Source of the DNA: Patiria pectinifera
Taxonomy: Eukaryota > Echinodermata > Asteroidea > Valvatida > Asterinidae
Direction: 5' to 3'
Length of the DNA stretch: 64,000 nucleotides
NCBI GenBank assembly: GCA_029964075.1
Contig: CM057136.1
Coordinates: 11,346,001-11,410,000, forward strand
In this document: piece by piece, positions 25,001-35,544 of the stretch
Layout of the letters: each line of letters begins with the position of its first letter
Numbering within the stretch: position 1 is the first letter of the stretch
The notes under the pieces: generated by a model
Told to the model about the DNA's origin: nothing
Databases searched by the model: none
What the model saw: only the letters and a program-made list of their open reading frames with translations
Made by a program: the position numbers and the translations under genes

Positions 25001-28000
25001 AATATGAGGCATGCATTTGCACTGGGGGCAATCACATATCCACAACAAGCCAGCACCTGTTTTACTGGACCAACTCCATCAGACTCTACTAGAGCTTCCT
25101 CAGGCCTTCTGGACCAAGTCCACCAGACTCCACCAACATTTAGTGAAGCCAGCTGGACCAAATCCCCCAAAATCCCTCAAAACAGGGGGATGGGTTTTGA
25201 TGAACTGGGGGTGGTTAGGGTTAATCGGCAGTGTGATATCTTTGTCATGATACATTACGAATCAATGAGCAGAATTCTGACCCATTTCTGTTCATACTAC
25301 ATGTACATGTACATATATCATAGAACTATATTAAATTACTAGAGCGCTAACTTCGTGTAAGTCATGCCTGCTGGGCACATCCATGTTTGTGCACAAAAAC
25401 CTATAGAGACCTTGAAATTGTGTACGGCTTTTGTACGGCTATTTGCATATCTGCGTTTGTATTCCATGCCGGTGCGTTATCGAAGCCAATACGCCCAAAA
25501 CCAAAACGCACGATCAGCAAATGAGCGTGTCATTTTTCTCTACGCAAACAGCTGCAGATGCTTCTTGCCGTCACGTTTTTTTGTTTGCGTACATGTATGT
25601 TCTACTTGCGCGTTGCATTTAGAGTACACTTTCAAAATTCAATCCATCTTATTTCATTACATGTATGTTCTACAAACACGCACATGAATTCAAAATGTCT
25701 GCGCCCAGGACGGCTTCAAAGCGTCTCCGCGCGCAGAATGATGAGTTAGCGCTCTAGTAACTTAAGCTCTATGACATGTATGCATGTTCCTCGGCTGCAG
25801 AATAGTTGAAGACAAACATTGTACCTTGTCTTCAAACCTTGGGCAAGTTGGGCTCCATATTTTGCAATATTGTAAGCTAATATCCATGCTTATACTTGCC
25901 GTGTAAAGAGTGCATACAGTCATCAATGTACGCAAAAACAGGATCAAGTTATAGAGTTGGTTGCATGTGGTACATACATTAGGCAAAGCCTCTTTAGAAG
26001 AAAAATAATGTGATTGAATATCACTGGAAACCAGATATCCCACGGATAAAAAAATACTGGTACCAGATAAAATTAAGAAATGTTCCCATAGGACTTGAAG
26101 ATTGAGTGAGTGAGTTAAGTCTGGGGCATTATGGCCCATCAGGCCAGCATCTGTCTCCGGTTTCCTTGGCATGAAACAACGGAGAATATTTCTACTCCCC
26201 CTGGATGGGATGCCAGTTCACCGCCGGTCACTATTCTGCTGCTTTTACACGTAATGTCGATACTTATTCAATATATAGGCAGGTATTAGGAACATTAGTG
26301 ATTACCCGGGAGCGCCCCGACCGATTTGATGAGAAAAAAATTCACTCAAAGAGAAGGTATAGAGATGGTCCTTCTCTGTAAAATTATTCTGCCTGAAGTC
26401 GTATCATCTAGAAGAATACAATCAAAAAGTGTGGCTTGCAGGCACACTTTTCTACTTGTATCAAAGCAACTGAATCCAGTCACATGTTTTGTCTGTTTTC
26501 TCAAAATATATTTGGCACTGAGCTTAAAGGGAATATATACATCATTTGCTTTTGCTGTAATTTTCAGAAATGGATGGAATTGGGGGGGTTGGTAATACAT
26601 AGCAAATATTGTTACACTGACTTTTTTGAAGTTTTGGGTTCGAGAATGCTATAAAAACCAAGAAAAACAATACTTTTCCTGAAGTCTGGTTCCCTGACTC
26701 CATTTAAGAAGAAACAGAGCAGTTTATGTACATTGGGGAATTGTAAGGTCAGGGAACCAGTCTAGTTGGCTTGTACCCGTTCATAGGTGTATACTCGATT
26801 GCAAACAAATGTGATGGTCAATTGGGGCCAGTATTTGAGAAAAAAAAGCCAGTTTTTTCCAACGCAAATTGAAACAAAAATACCACTTTTTTTGAAAATG
26901 ACAGTATACCAGGTGCCATGATTTTACAGGATGCTTTACACTGTCATTCACTAACAGTCCAGCAAGGTATTTCAAAATAATTGGGTAGTTTTATTTTTTG
27001 ATGTTTGCAAATGTTGCATTATCCCTTTAAACTTCAAGACTTTTGAAACGAGCGTGTATTACAAAACATGTATTATACACGAATTTTCATTAATTAAAAC
27101 GCCCTGGGCATTTTGACTGCAATGCAACCTCAATCCTTTCAAACCCTCAAGCTGCCTCCATGTAAAAATTGCATGCAGCCTCAATCCCACCCGAGTGATT
27201 TTTTCCAACTTTCACTCAGGAGGTAACACACTGAGTATACAGTGTTAAAAAACGTCGGTGAAGGGCAAAACCAAATTTGATTTATTTCACCCCGACGCAA
27301 AATTCCATCTTATAATAGCCTCAATCCTGCAAAATCCTCCATTTTGCAAAGAGCATTTTGGAGGAAGGTTAGTGTTAAACTACATGTATCATGCAGTTGC
27401 CACAACATACAAGAACACACATGTACATGTACATGTACATGTACTTGTACCCAAAGAATCCATCCGCCATCTTGGAAAACTCGCCATCTTGGAGAAAATG
27501 GCTGCCTCCTTCCAAAAGGCACAAACGAGTAACTTCTTGTTTTTTACTTTGCCTAAATACACACTGTTTTATTTTTTCTACAGGTGCGATATATGGCGCC
27601 CTCAACGGCACGAGAATATCGGCCAGGGAAACAAAGGAATTGAGCGGGAAGGTCAGAGTTTCACAGTAAGTTGATTGAAAGGTCAATGAGTTTGGCAGAC
27701 ATCAAAACATTTGCAAACAAACAAACAAAAAAAAAAAAAAGTATTATGAAATATCGGTACCTTACTTGACTGTACAATGTAAGTGGATAATAGTCTCAAG
27801 CATCCTGTAAAATCGTGGCACCTGGTGTGCTGTAATTTTCAAGAAAAGTAGAATTTTTGTATCGATTTCCAACGATGGTCGGCATTATTGAAATAAAAAA
27901 AACTTTTTGTCAAGTACTGCCCCCAAGTTACCAAACTTAGTGGCTAACTTCCAGTATGGAATGTCTGTCGACAGAATTGTTATCAATCCCCCCCCCCCAT

Positions 28001-31000
28001 TCCAATCGGTCTTGCTACCCCCACAGTGACAGAGCCTTAACGATTTAAAAACAGGTTCATTTTCAACGCTCTAAAGACTATTGGTATTAAGAAAACAACA
28101 AGTGGTTTTCTCATTTGTCGTGCCGTAATTATATTTGCCATTTCCGTGCCATCAAATTTAAAAAAAAATTACTTTAAACATTTATGCAGAGACCCCAACG
28201 ATGTTTGTTCAGTACAAAAGGGCAAAGTCGCGTACTATAGGCTGTCAAACTTCTTTTTCAGTGAAAAACAATCAAATACTGACATATGATATTATCCAGA
28301 ATGCATATTGTATTTGCAGACATATGAATACATTAATGGATTTTGAAATGTCATGCAGAGGCGTAAATCCCGGGGGGATGGGGGGTATATATCCCTCCCA
28401 CTTTTTGACCGGGGGGGATGGACTTTTGAATCATCCCCCCACTTTTCTGTGATGAGTAAAACATGCCGAATTTAAGGTATTTTCCAACAACTAAAATGTA
28501 TTTAATAGCACTGGAAAGTGTCGAAACAAAGTACAGAAGCTTTAACAATCTAAGCGCGAGTATACAAATTGATATCCAGCCCCCCCACTCCCCTACTTTT
28601 CAAATTTCCACGGCCGGGCACTTTTATGATTTTGGACATGATATCATGGCGGTCAACCTGTGGACACTTTGCAGTTTAAAAAAATGGAAATTGCTTTTAT
28701 TCCAAGAATAATTGTGAATTGTTGTTATGTTGACAAAGCCCAAAGTTAGCAGTCACGCTAACCGCAGAAAAGTGAGAAACTTCAACAGTTTTCAAGCCGA
28801 ATTTTTCCTTGTGACTCACCAGCTTTAGAAGCCGACACTGATTTAGCATATAGAGCGACTCATCAATTGTTAATGCTTTTAGGGTAAGATTTGTAAGGAT
28901 TTTTTCCTGATGTCGGGATTGGTTTTGTTTTTTTAAAATCCCTTTTGGAATCTGGAATTTGTGGGATTTTACCATGATCTCTTTATCTTGTCAAGATCTA
29001 TTGTAGAGCAAAAGAAATGGGATTTTAAGGGGTGCCTTTAGACAAATACATTTCATATACCATAGAGCCAACCTTTCTCTGAGGCGATCTGCAGCCCCTG
29101 TACTTGCTGCCGATAATTTCCTGGATTTTTACATTTGCGCTCAATTTCACCCCCGGCTTACGAGGTCTGAATAATTCACTTTTCTGTGATTCGAGAATAT
29201 GGTTAAGGATATAGGATAACCTGCTTTTCATGTATTTTGTTCGTTTCCAATAACACCATTCAGAATTCAAAGAAGAACGTTCAAAACCTAAGCTGTTGAA
29301 GTTTCAGCTCAGTGGATATTACACTTTTTGAGAAAACAGTGAAAACTCATGCACAGCCTTTTCGATCACGAAACACGATTGTATCTGTAGCACTCTATAG
29401 TTGCAACGATCAGTCAATTGACGGATCATTGGAAATCATGCACATGTTTGTACATTTCTTGATTTCTTCGAAATGATAGCAAGCCTTACGTACTACATGT
29501 AGTTTCACCGTGTGTTTAGTGCCAGTACGATCTTTAAGTTATAACTCTACCCCGGTAACTCCCTGGGCATTTTTGCTGGGATGCAACCTCAATCCTGCAA
29601 AATCCTCCAACTGCCTCCGTGTGAAAATTGCATACAGCCTCAATCTTCCAAAATCCTCCGTTATTTCTTAAATGTGGTCCTTGGAGGGGTGACCACTGCC
29701 TCAATCCTGCAAAATCCTCCAGCAGTTACTGTCAATATGTTGAGGCAGGGCCAGTGACATCCTGGAGCAGTGGGGAGGATTTCAAGTATAATCTAGACCT
29801 AAATTTATGCACGGCTGAACATAATCAACACAAGGTCTGGCCCAAGACCTTGACACAGTGCGCCCTCCAAAATCAGCTACACAAAATTACCTCAATACTG
29901 CAAAATCCTCCATTTTGCAAAGAGGATTTTGGAGGATTTGGGAAGGTAAGGGTTAATCCAAGTAAGCTTTTTGATAATAACTGGGTAGGTGACTTTTGGG
30001 ATAAATGCAAATGATCTTAAATGCCTTATTGATGAATTTTTATATCTTCATTTATTTATTAATTTTGTTTTGTTTTGATAGGATGTTGAACTTAGTAACA
30101 AAGCAAGGCGCATCTTCAGCAAATAGCATTGGCGTCATTGGTAAGTCTTCCGTTTAACAAAGATAATACTACATTCACACTTTATTCACTGTACCGCCTC
30201 CAACCGCCCCAAACCACCCGCCCTTTACTTGTTGTTCAGCGCGAAACCGCCTGAGCACGCTATGGTTTTAGGGATTCATTAGCGAATAAATTAAATTGTG
30301 ATACAATGTAGTACGCCTGCTAATGGGTTAAAGTCATAAACAAAATGTTTTTTTTTTTTAACCCTAACCACCCTGAATCCTTCAAAATCCTCTTTGCCAA
30401 AGTGGAGGAATATGGAGGATTGAGGTTACATGGCAAAAGTGTGTTACTGATTTCGTAGGATGCACTTTGTCAAGGGCTTGGGCTAGACCTTGTGTTGTTT
30501 TTGCTCAGCCATGCATAAATATAGGCCTGGATTATGCTTGAAATCCTCCGTACTGCTCCAGGACGTCACTGGCCAAGCCTCAACATATTGACAGTCACTG
30601 CCGCAGGATTTTGCAGGATTCAGGCAATTTCAAGAAATAATGGAGGAATTTGCAGGATTGAGGCTATATTTTTCCATGAGGCCAATTGGAGGATTTTGCA
30701 GGATTGAGGCTACATCCTAGCAAAAATGCCTTGTGAGTTAGGGTAAAATTCATTTGTGTGGCGTTCTGGCAAAATGAAACGGAACTGGGAACAGGCCGTA
30801 GTGAAGAAAAATGAAAAAAAAACCTGAAAGGGGTTGATTTTTATCGATTTTCAGATTTATTCATGTAATCTTTGATACATGTACTTCACATACTTAAAGA
30901 AAGAGTATAAAAAATGTGGAATAACAGTGTTTTCAAGGGAAAAACAATTGGCATCTTTCATTTTTAGGAATACAAAACTTGAAACTTTGCGGATATTTTC

Positions 31001-34000
31001 TCAGTATTATACTTTCTTGACATGTCTGATAATTGCGAACTTCAAACAGCCGTTACTTGTCAACAGACTGTCCGATCGAAGTGCAACAAACAGTTTTGAA
31101 CAGAGAATTGTATTCTCTTTCCTAATACATGTACCCACAAACACTCATTTGAACTCTGACCTCAGTTCTGTGCCAAACTTTGATCTTACAAACTTTAATG
31201 CAGAAATTCTAGGATAACCAGACGATCTAATAATACATGTACATTGTACATGTAGTTACAGGCTACAATCTGTGTTGATAGCTAGGTTGTCCACATTTGT
31301 TGATGGAGAATTTTCTGTCATCACAGCTCGCTTATGAAACAAAGTCACTTGGAAATCTTCGAGTGGGAGTCAATTGATGTTTTTAAATTGAGTTTGAAAC
31401 TTATTTTCTTAGTGGATATTTCGGGCTGAATTTTAAGGCGGCTTTGTTTTATGAATGTTTAAATTTGCATTTTCTGTGCTCTTCAACATGTTCAACAAGT
31501 AAGATTTTTTTTTTATAAATTAAAGTTCAACTTGTGTGTTTTATTCCAGCGAACAAAAACTCATATTTTTTTCTCTTTTTGGGCATCTGCAACCCTCAGG
31601 GAAAAAGGGTTTGTTTTGGGCAAAAACAGATCCGCTTTGCATGCAGACTGGCTCCCAATCCGTACATACATGTATACTGATTGTGGGGCCGGAACCAGCC
31701 TAACCCACAAGAAAAGAACTATTGTCTGGCAGCCAATAATTTGAAATTGTAAAGTAATAATTTAATAACTAAACATATGCGTATTTTTTTTTTTCAGTGG
31801 ACTTCTCATTCAAAACTGATAACGTTTTCTATTGCTAGAAAAATAGCATGGGGAACACAAATGTTATCGCAAGTTGACCAGAAAAAAATTTCTGGCTACA
31901 TTCCAGTAGGCAAATTTGTTGCTCCCCCAATTCAAATTGTTCTTGCCACGCCCCTAAATGGGACAAGAACGCAGTTAACTACTGTCAGCTTTTAGCAGAT
32001 GTAATCAAGGTCACTCACCCGAATTTTCGACTAAGGCCAAAAAAAAAAAAAAATAGTCGGTCTCTGGTCGGACCAAAGTTCCGGAATTGATGCGGCGCCG
32101 CGTTTTTTGGGGGGGTTTTGCTTTTTTTATTTTCAAGCTTGGATTGTACAGACAAGGTGGGTACTTTTTTGCTTTTGTTGTGTCCTCATATACATTGGTG
32201 TCCTCCATCATTTGCCTTGGTGCCCTCCATCACTTGCCTTTGTGCAATTTCCCCATTTCTTGGTGCTCCTTGGTACAAACATTTGAGGAGGTGCGACAAT
32301 AGAGATCGCTGTTGTAGCTACCGCGGAAAATTTGGGGGGAAAAAAGATTGATGCGCATAATTAAAACCGACGCGCGCGCTGACCAGAGACCGACTATTTT
32401 ATTTTATTTTTTGGCCTAATATATGTATACGAATGTATTCCTAGCTTTCCTCAAGGGTCCATATATTTATGCAAATCAATAAACAAATTTATAGAATTTT
32501 GAAAGCTGGGAAAATTGCCCACTTTGCCTGTCAAATTCAATCATGTGTGTTGGTGACATGTCGTTGAAACATGACGGACTTCACAAAAGCAAAACGGTAA
32601 AAGATGAAATAAACTTTTAAACATGTAAGGCACTCATCTTATGACATGCTCACTTCTGCTTGTACTTGAATCCTGCCTTACAGATTTCTCATGAAGAAAT
32701 GTGATATGAAATCAATTTTTATTACTTTGCATAATACCGGTAACGTGATATGTGATTTTTCAAGCACCCCTATGTTTCCATAAATATTTTATGGGTTTCT
32801 TTTGTGTTAATGTTTTATAACTTTTATAAAGTTATGTATCATACTTTTTTGTTTTGTGTTGTTGGCAGTGGTGGCGCCAGACTCCACAATTCTTTTTTTT
32901 TTGGGGGGGGGCAGAGGCAATCTTTTCTTTTACCTGAATTCTTTTTCCCTGTTGTCTCTTTTGTTTGAGTTTCTTAGGAGGCAAACTGGTGGTGGGGGGG
33001 GGGGGTGAAGGGCCAAGAAGACATTTCCCCTGGAATTTTGCCCCCCCCCCCCATTTGACATGTTTAATTGGCAAAAACTCTTCTTCTTTTTGTTGGCAAA
33101 TAGTGTCAATTACCTTTAATATTAAAGGGAATATACAACATTTGCAAACATCGAAAAACAAAACTACCAAGTTTTTACGAAATACCTTACTAGGATGTTG
33201 GTAAATGACAGTCTAAAGCATCGTGTAAAATTATGGCACCTGGTGTGAAGTCATTTTCAAGAAAATGGTATTTTTGTATACATTTCCAACGGTGCTCGGC
33301 TGTCCACCGTTGGAAAAACCTAACTATTTTTCAACTACTGCTCCAAATTTACAATTTTTTTTTCAGTCCAAATTTTGTTTGCTATTGGTTTCATGTTCAT
33401 GAACGGGTGCAGGCCAGCTAGACTGGTTCCCTTACCTTACAATTTTCCGGCATCTATAAATTGATCCATTTTATCTTTACTGGAGTCAGGGAACCAGACT
33501 ACTTGAGCATTTGTGTTTTTCTTGGTTTTTCCAGCATTTTCGAACACAAAACTTTAAACATGTCAGTGTAACAATACATTTGTATTTGATCTATTATACT
33601 AAACCCTCAAATAGTTCATTTCTGAAAATTACAGCAAAAGCCAATGATGTAATGTACGTTCCCTTTAAACATTATTTGCTCCAAATAACTCCAGCTATAC
33701 TACTTTTTCTCTTGTGACAGCACTGATGTACAGTATAATGGGTCTGGGTCTGTCGTGGGGTAGGGGGACGGAGGATGAACTCAACACACTAGGAGCAGCA
33801 ACAGCGACAGGACTTCTGTATAAATCATCAGGTAGTAACCATTTGAGTGTGGTGTTTGACCAAATTAGAAAGACAAAATTCTCTTTTGGGGTGTAAATTC
33901 TGAGAGTAACCAAAAGGTCATGTACAACATTTGCAAACATCAAAAAAACAAAACTATTAAATTACTATGAAATACCTTACTGGACTGTTAGTGAGTGACA

Positions 34001-34349
34001 GTCTAAAGCATCCTGTGAAATCATGGCAGCTGGCGTGCTGTCATTTTTAAGATAAGCGAGATACATGTATTTGTGTCAATTTCCAACAATGGTCAGCTGA
34101 GGTGTAATTGGTTTTACGATAACTCGAGGTTCTTTTTATACTGCTGGCTTGACGATAATCAGATCAACTTCTTAGTTTCTGTATTAAACATCAGGTTTTT
34201 TTATCTGGATTTTGCATTGCCTTTTTTTCTTGATAGCTGGAGTGAAGAAAATGGCCAAGGGAGGAGCAGTGGGACTGGCACTGGCGTCGGCGTGGTGCTT
34301 ATGGCAAAACAGAGACAAACTGAAGTCGTTTCACGTGCAAAGCTTGTAG
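13061..34349 (+). CDS. TIMM23: Mitochondrial import inner membrane translocase subunit Tim23
   Basis: Seven exons join in frame: 13061-13136, 17245-17309, 19497-19590, 27584-27665, 30082-30140, 33721-33831, 34237-34349 (600 nt, 199 aa; the human protein is 209 aa). The product is the channel-forming subunit of the TIM23 complex, which imports presequence proteins across the inner mitochondrial membrane. The N-terminal intermembrane-space segment carries SPYLNVDPYYL (35-45) and PTGQARARGRFELAF, both family signatures. The Tim17/Tim22/Tim23 membrane region follows, with G-rich helices: GAIYGALNG (79-87), LNLVTKQGASSANSIG, RGTEDELNTLGAATATGLLYK, and GGAVGLALASAW. All splice sites are GT-AG and phases match. 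The start is the only ATG giving a Tim23-like N-terminus, with GTTATGG context. The first exon was found by translating around 13061, because it is too short to show as a long ORF. The introns are very large (up to 8 kb) and full of transposon relics. Confidence 0.95.
13314..13830. mobile_element. MITE family A, full length (TIMM23 intron 1)
   Basis: It runs from AAAGGGAATGTACATCATTG to TGTTGTATATTCCCTTTAA. The centre is CCAACGCTGGTCGGCCGACC followed by ATCGTTGG, an almost perfect palindrome. Confidence 0.85.
13976..14430. mobile_element. Inverted-repeat element (TIMM23 intron 1)
   Basis: The left arm TAGGTAGGCATATCAACGCG (about 14014) is matched by its reverse complement near 14356-14380, including the neighbouring GAACAT. 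Outer words AGGTCAGC occur at both ends (13981 and 14421), in the same orientation. The interior of roughly 300 bases has no recognised frame. Confidence 0.55.
15003..15427. mobile_element. Repeat family C copy (TIMM23 intron 1)
   Basis: It starts with ACCCTAACCCCCCTCAATCC and ends with GTGGGTTAGGGTTAA. Inside, GGAGGATTTTGGAGGATTGA-type words alternate with their complements, so much of the element can self-pair. Confidence 0.7.
15635..15760. repeat. Dispersed repeat family M
   Basis: The block AAATTGGAAATGTTTCTCAG, then AGATTCATGTCTTATC, then GCAATGACTGACCTTCATTG is shared with 38310-38440 and 60295-60420, and in reverse with 2815-2960. Confidence 0.7.
16449..16852. mobile_element. Two tandem pogo/Tigger-like MITE copies
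   Basis: Two units of about 190-205 bases (16449-16645 and 16661-16852) are nearly identical. Each starts GTCGACTCTCGTT and ends with the inverse AACGAGACTCGAC, preceded by AGTTTGTATT. Terminal CAGTCGACTCTCGTT resembles pogo/Tigger-type terminal repeats. No transposase is present. Confidence 0.65.
16889..16915. repeat. ACAG microsatellite
   Basis: About six uninterrupted CAGA tetramers directly follow the duplicated MITE pair. Confidence 0.9.
17523..19440. mobile_element. Compound 1.9-kb inverted-repeat element (TIMM23 intron 2)
   Basis: The outer terminal repeats TAGCCCCATAAATGTGGCCA (about 17529) and its reverse complement (about 19412-19431) extend over some 35 bases. A second pair inside matches too: TAAGGGCCACACTTCCACCATG at about 17717 against 19372-19396. 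A 330-bp palindrome at about 17730-18085 and two smaller inverted repeats (18868-19103, 19104-19239) are nested within. A segment with TACGAATT/TACGAAAAT wording fills 18090-18240. Confidence 0.65.
19104..19239. mobile_element. Fold-back hairpin element
   Basis: Two arms of about 60 bases are nearly perfect inverse copies. TGTAGTGCGTCTGTGTCCCA in the left arm pairs with the right arm at about 19183-19206. The loop is only about 16 bases (TCGGCCTTCGGCCTCG), itself palindromic. Both ends read TTATC/GATAA. Confidence 0.8.
19671..20094. mobile_element. Repeat family C, complete copy (TIMM23 intron 3)
   Basis: It begins TTAACCCTAACC and ends GAGTTAGGGTTAA, with TTAA at both borders, which is typical of piggyBac-like or Kolobok-like targets. 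GGATTTTGCAGGATTGAGGC occurs several times inside. Confidence 0.8.
20135..20655. mobile_element. MITE family A, nearly full length (TIMM23 intron 3)
   Basis: From TATACAACTTTTGCAAACAT to AATGTTGTATATTCCCTGTAA. The centre contains TTTCCAATGCCGGTCAGCCG then ACCAGTGTTG, a decayed palindrome. Confidence 0.8.
20915..21260. repeat. Repeat family C copy (TIMM23 intron 3)
   Basis: It shares GGAGGATTTGGCGGGATCGA, TGAAATCCTCCGCACTGCTC and the CTCAACATATTGGCAG block with the family. The right end is blurred. Confidence 0.6.
21457..21913. mobile_element. Repeat family D, long copy
   Basis: It begins CAGGGTTCGACCTTAACTTT and ends CTAATTTCGAACCCTG, so the outermost bases form an inverted repeat CAGGGTTCGA. 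Both borders recur in the copy at 8047-8285. Centre words GGCTAG/CTAGCC are self-complementary. Confidence 0.65.
22840..23560 (+). repeat. 43-bp minisatellite, about 16 copies
   Basis: The unit is GTCAGTCAGTGAGATAGGTA followed by ACCAGTCTAATTCACAAGTGACA. Most copies differ by one to three bases; one carries an extra CATGGTGACT-like block and another an extra CAAAATG. It continues into a short GTCT/GTCA microsatellite at about 23553-23583. There are no unique spacers, so it is not CRISPR. Confidence 0.95.
23640..23880 (-). mobile_element. tRNA-derived SINE, minus strand
   Basis: Read on the minus strand from 23880, it has box A TGGTGTAGCGG and box B GGGTTCGAATCCCG, followed by a T/C-rich body. 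It is a different SINE type from the CCTTGGGCAAG group. It sits right after the minisatellite. Confidence 0.7.
24695..24900 (+). mobile_element. tRNA-derived SINE
   Basis: It has a box A-like GGTCACAGTGTTCAACTCG, then GGGTACGAATCCTG as box B, then GAGCAAGGCACTTTACC. The tail contains a CACGTTAAAGAACCC block common in marine-animal SINE bodies. Confidence 0.75.
25031..25225. repeat. Relative of family C with CCACCAGACTCCACC wording
   Basis: It shares TTTAGTGAAGCC / CTGGACCAA wording and the ending GGTGGTTAGGGTTAA with 63605-63945. The telomere-like ending is as in family C, but the interior differs. Confidence 0.55.
25338..25758. mobile_element. 420-bp TIR element
   Basis: ACTAGAGCGCTAAC at 25338-25351 is matched exactly by its reverse complement at 25745-25758. 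No frame inside was recognised. Confidence 0.6.
26523..27030. mobile_element. MITE family A, full length (TIMM23 intron 3)
   Basis: Left end TTAAAGGGAATATATACATC and right end TGTTGCATTATCCCTTTAA carry TTAA borders. The central palindrome is deleted (TTCCAACGCAAATTG). Confidence 0.8.
27105..27380. repeat. Repeat family C, diverged copy
   Basis: It shows AACCTCAATCC, GCATGCAGCCTCAATCC and CCTCAATCCTGCAAAATCCT words and ends GGAAGGTTAGTGTTAAA. It lies about 200 bases upstream of TIMM23 exon 4. Confidence 0.55.
27419..27449. repeat. ACATGT tandem repeat
   Basis: About five consecutive ACATGT units. Shorter runs of the same word occur throughout the window (25303, 36487, 40865). Confidence 0.85.
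27700..27960. mobile_element. MITE family A, partial copy (TIMM23 intron 4)
   Basis: It keeps the block AAGCATCCTGTAAAATCGTG and the central TTTCCAACGATGGTCGGC, then ends after the ACTGCCCCCAAGTTACC block. Confidence 0.75.
29255..29530. repeat. Palindromic repeat family B (TIMM23 intron 4)
   Basis: It contains CAGCTCAGTGGATATTACAC, then the core ACGATCAGTCAATTGACGGA, then CATTTCTTGATTTCTTC. This is the most complete copy of the family in the window. Confidence 0.7.
29560..29957. mobile_element. Repeat family C, near-complete copy (TIMM23 intron 4)
   Basis: It has CCTCAATCCTGCAAAATCCT twice, TGACATCCTGGAGCAGTG, and ends GGTAAGGGTTAA. It is in the reverse orientation relative to 19671-20094, and ends about 125 bases before exon 5. 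Confidence 0.7.
30357..30750. mobile_element. Repeat family C copy (TIMM23 intron 5)
   Basis: It starts TTAACCCTAACCACCCTGAA and ends GTGAGTTAGGGTAAAA, slightly decayed at the right. Words GGATTTTGCAGGATTGAGGC and AAATCCTCCGTACTGCTCC match the other copies. Confidence 0.7.
32034..32418. mobile_element. TIR element with GGTCTCTGGTC ends (TIMM23 intron 5)
   Basis: The left end AGGCC, an A-rich tract, then TAGTCGGTCTCTGGTC is mirrored on the right by GACCAGAGACCGACTA, a T-rich tract, then GGCCT. A related element is at 49385-49957 and a partial copy at 6470-6735. Confidence 0.7.
33123..33668. mobile_element. MITE family A, full length (TIMM23 intron 5)
   Basis: TTAAAGGGAATATACAACAT to GTAATGTACGTTCCCTTTAA, with TTAA at both sides. 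The centre is TTTCCAACGGTGCTCGGC then TGTCCACCGTTGG. It ends about 50 bases before exon 6. Confidence 0.85.
33905..34105. mobile_element. MITE family A, half copy (TIMM23 intron 6)
   Basis: It starts near TGTACAACATTTGCAAACAT and stops in the centre at TTTCCAACAATGGTCAGC. The second half is absent. Confidence 0.75.
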
Positions 34350-34639
34350 GTTGATGGATAAGCCGAGGCAGCTGCCGGCTGGACTCCATCAGTCTAGAGC
34401 TCAAAAGCCAGATGCGCTTAACCCTGGGACAGACAGTTAGTTGCGATTTACAGCATTCTTAAAAGACAATTTCAGCTGTCATCTGGTGTAACGCTCGTCT
34501 GCTGTGAGGTGTCGTCATCCGGATATTAGTTTATTAAAACCGGAGCACTAAAACACCTGCTGCGAGACATAAGTGAGCTTGAAGTGTGTCTCGATATCTA
34601 GAGTATGGGGACATAATTGGAGACTCAGCGGACAACTAT

Positions 34640-34929
34640 AATAAACCACAGCTGGCTCTATCGATTAGCAGTGTCAGGAGATGATTTTAATTTAAATTGT
34701 TATCTTAATTTGGCAAGGGAAAGGGTTAAACCGAATGTGCACTATTCGTGTGTCGCTTGTGAGAGGTTTCAGTCATGCTCATTCACATTGGCCAACAGAC
34801 AGTCGTGTTTTACATAACTCTCGAGGACAAGGCATTGTCTTTCCTTTGTCGCTATAATATAGAGTAACGGTACTCTCCCGTAAACTAAGGACACAAACTC
34901 AATATTGAGGACCGTTTTCAAAAAATAAA
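34640..34929 (+). promoter_or_regulatory. Candidate poly(A) signals for TIMM23
   Basis: AATAAA occurs at 34640-34645 and again at 34924-34929. The second is followed by a GT-rich stretch (GAGGTTGTTGTCC), so it looks the better candidate. Confidence 0.4.
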
Positions 34930-35544
34930 CTCTTGAGGTTGTTGTCCTCGTTTGGAGTGTTTGCTTTAAAAAAATTCTCCTTAATATTCACCTGTTTGAC
35001 CATGAGAATGCAGTTACTTACACCGTTCAAGTGTTTTTATTTAAGTTCGGTAATCAAAATAATGCTGTTGCGAGCGGCAAGGATGATGTAGTACATGTAA
35101 TATAAATCAATATATTGCTTCAGGGATGTTGTACATGTATGTACCGTGTGACGCATGAACCCGTAAAGTTTTAATCTGATTCATTCGAATCACATACTTT
35201 GTGTTTTTAAAGCCAGATCGATTGCAGTCAATGATAAATGGTGTCTTGTCTTTGTGATGAATGGATTTTGCATTTAAGATGTGCTTGTACGTTCCCATGT
35301 GTGTGCTCGACTCGTAAGTGGAACATGAAATAATACTTGCAGATGAGGTGCATTGTCCTGAATGCTCTATAAAAATGATAATTCGTTGGCAGAAAATCGA
35401 ATTTGTTGATCAGCAGAGAAGAGCAGCTTTTAAGTTTTCGTGCTTTTGCCACACATTGGTTACGAACTAAGGATAGACCTGTTTATTTATGTTGAAAGAT
35501 CCTGTGGAAATTAAAACAATGTCTCATTATTATTTATATATTGA

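Noticed and set aside
25762-26172. 136-residue frame on the minus strand
   Set aside because: It overlaps a dispersed repeat (GGATGGGATGCCAGTTCACC block nearby), shows no domain, and has no supporting splice context.
30879-31217. 112-residue frame on the plus strand in TIMM23 intron 5
   Set aside because: Low-complexity AT-rich intron sequence with no recognisable domain; likely a chance frame.
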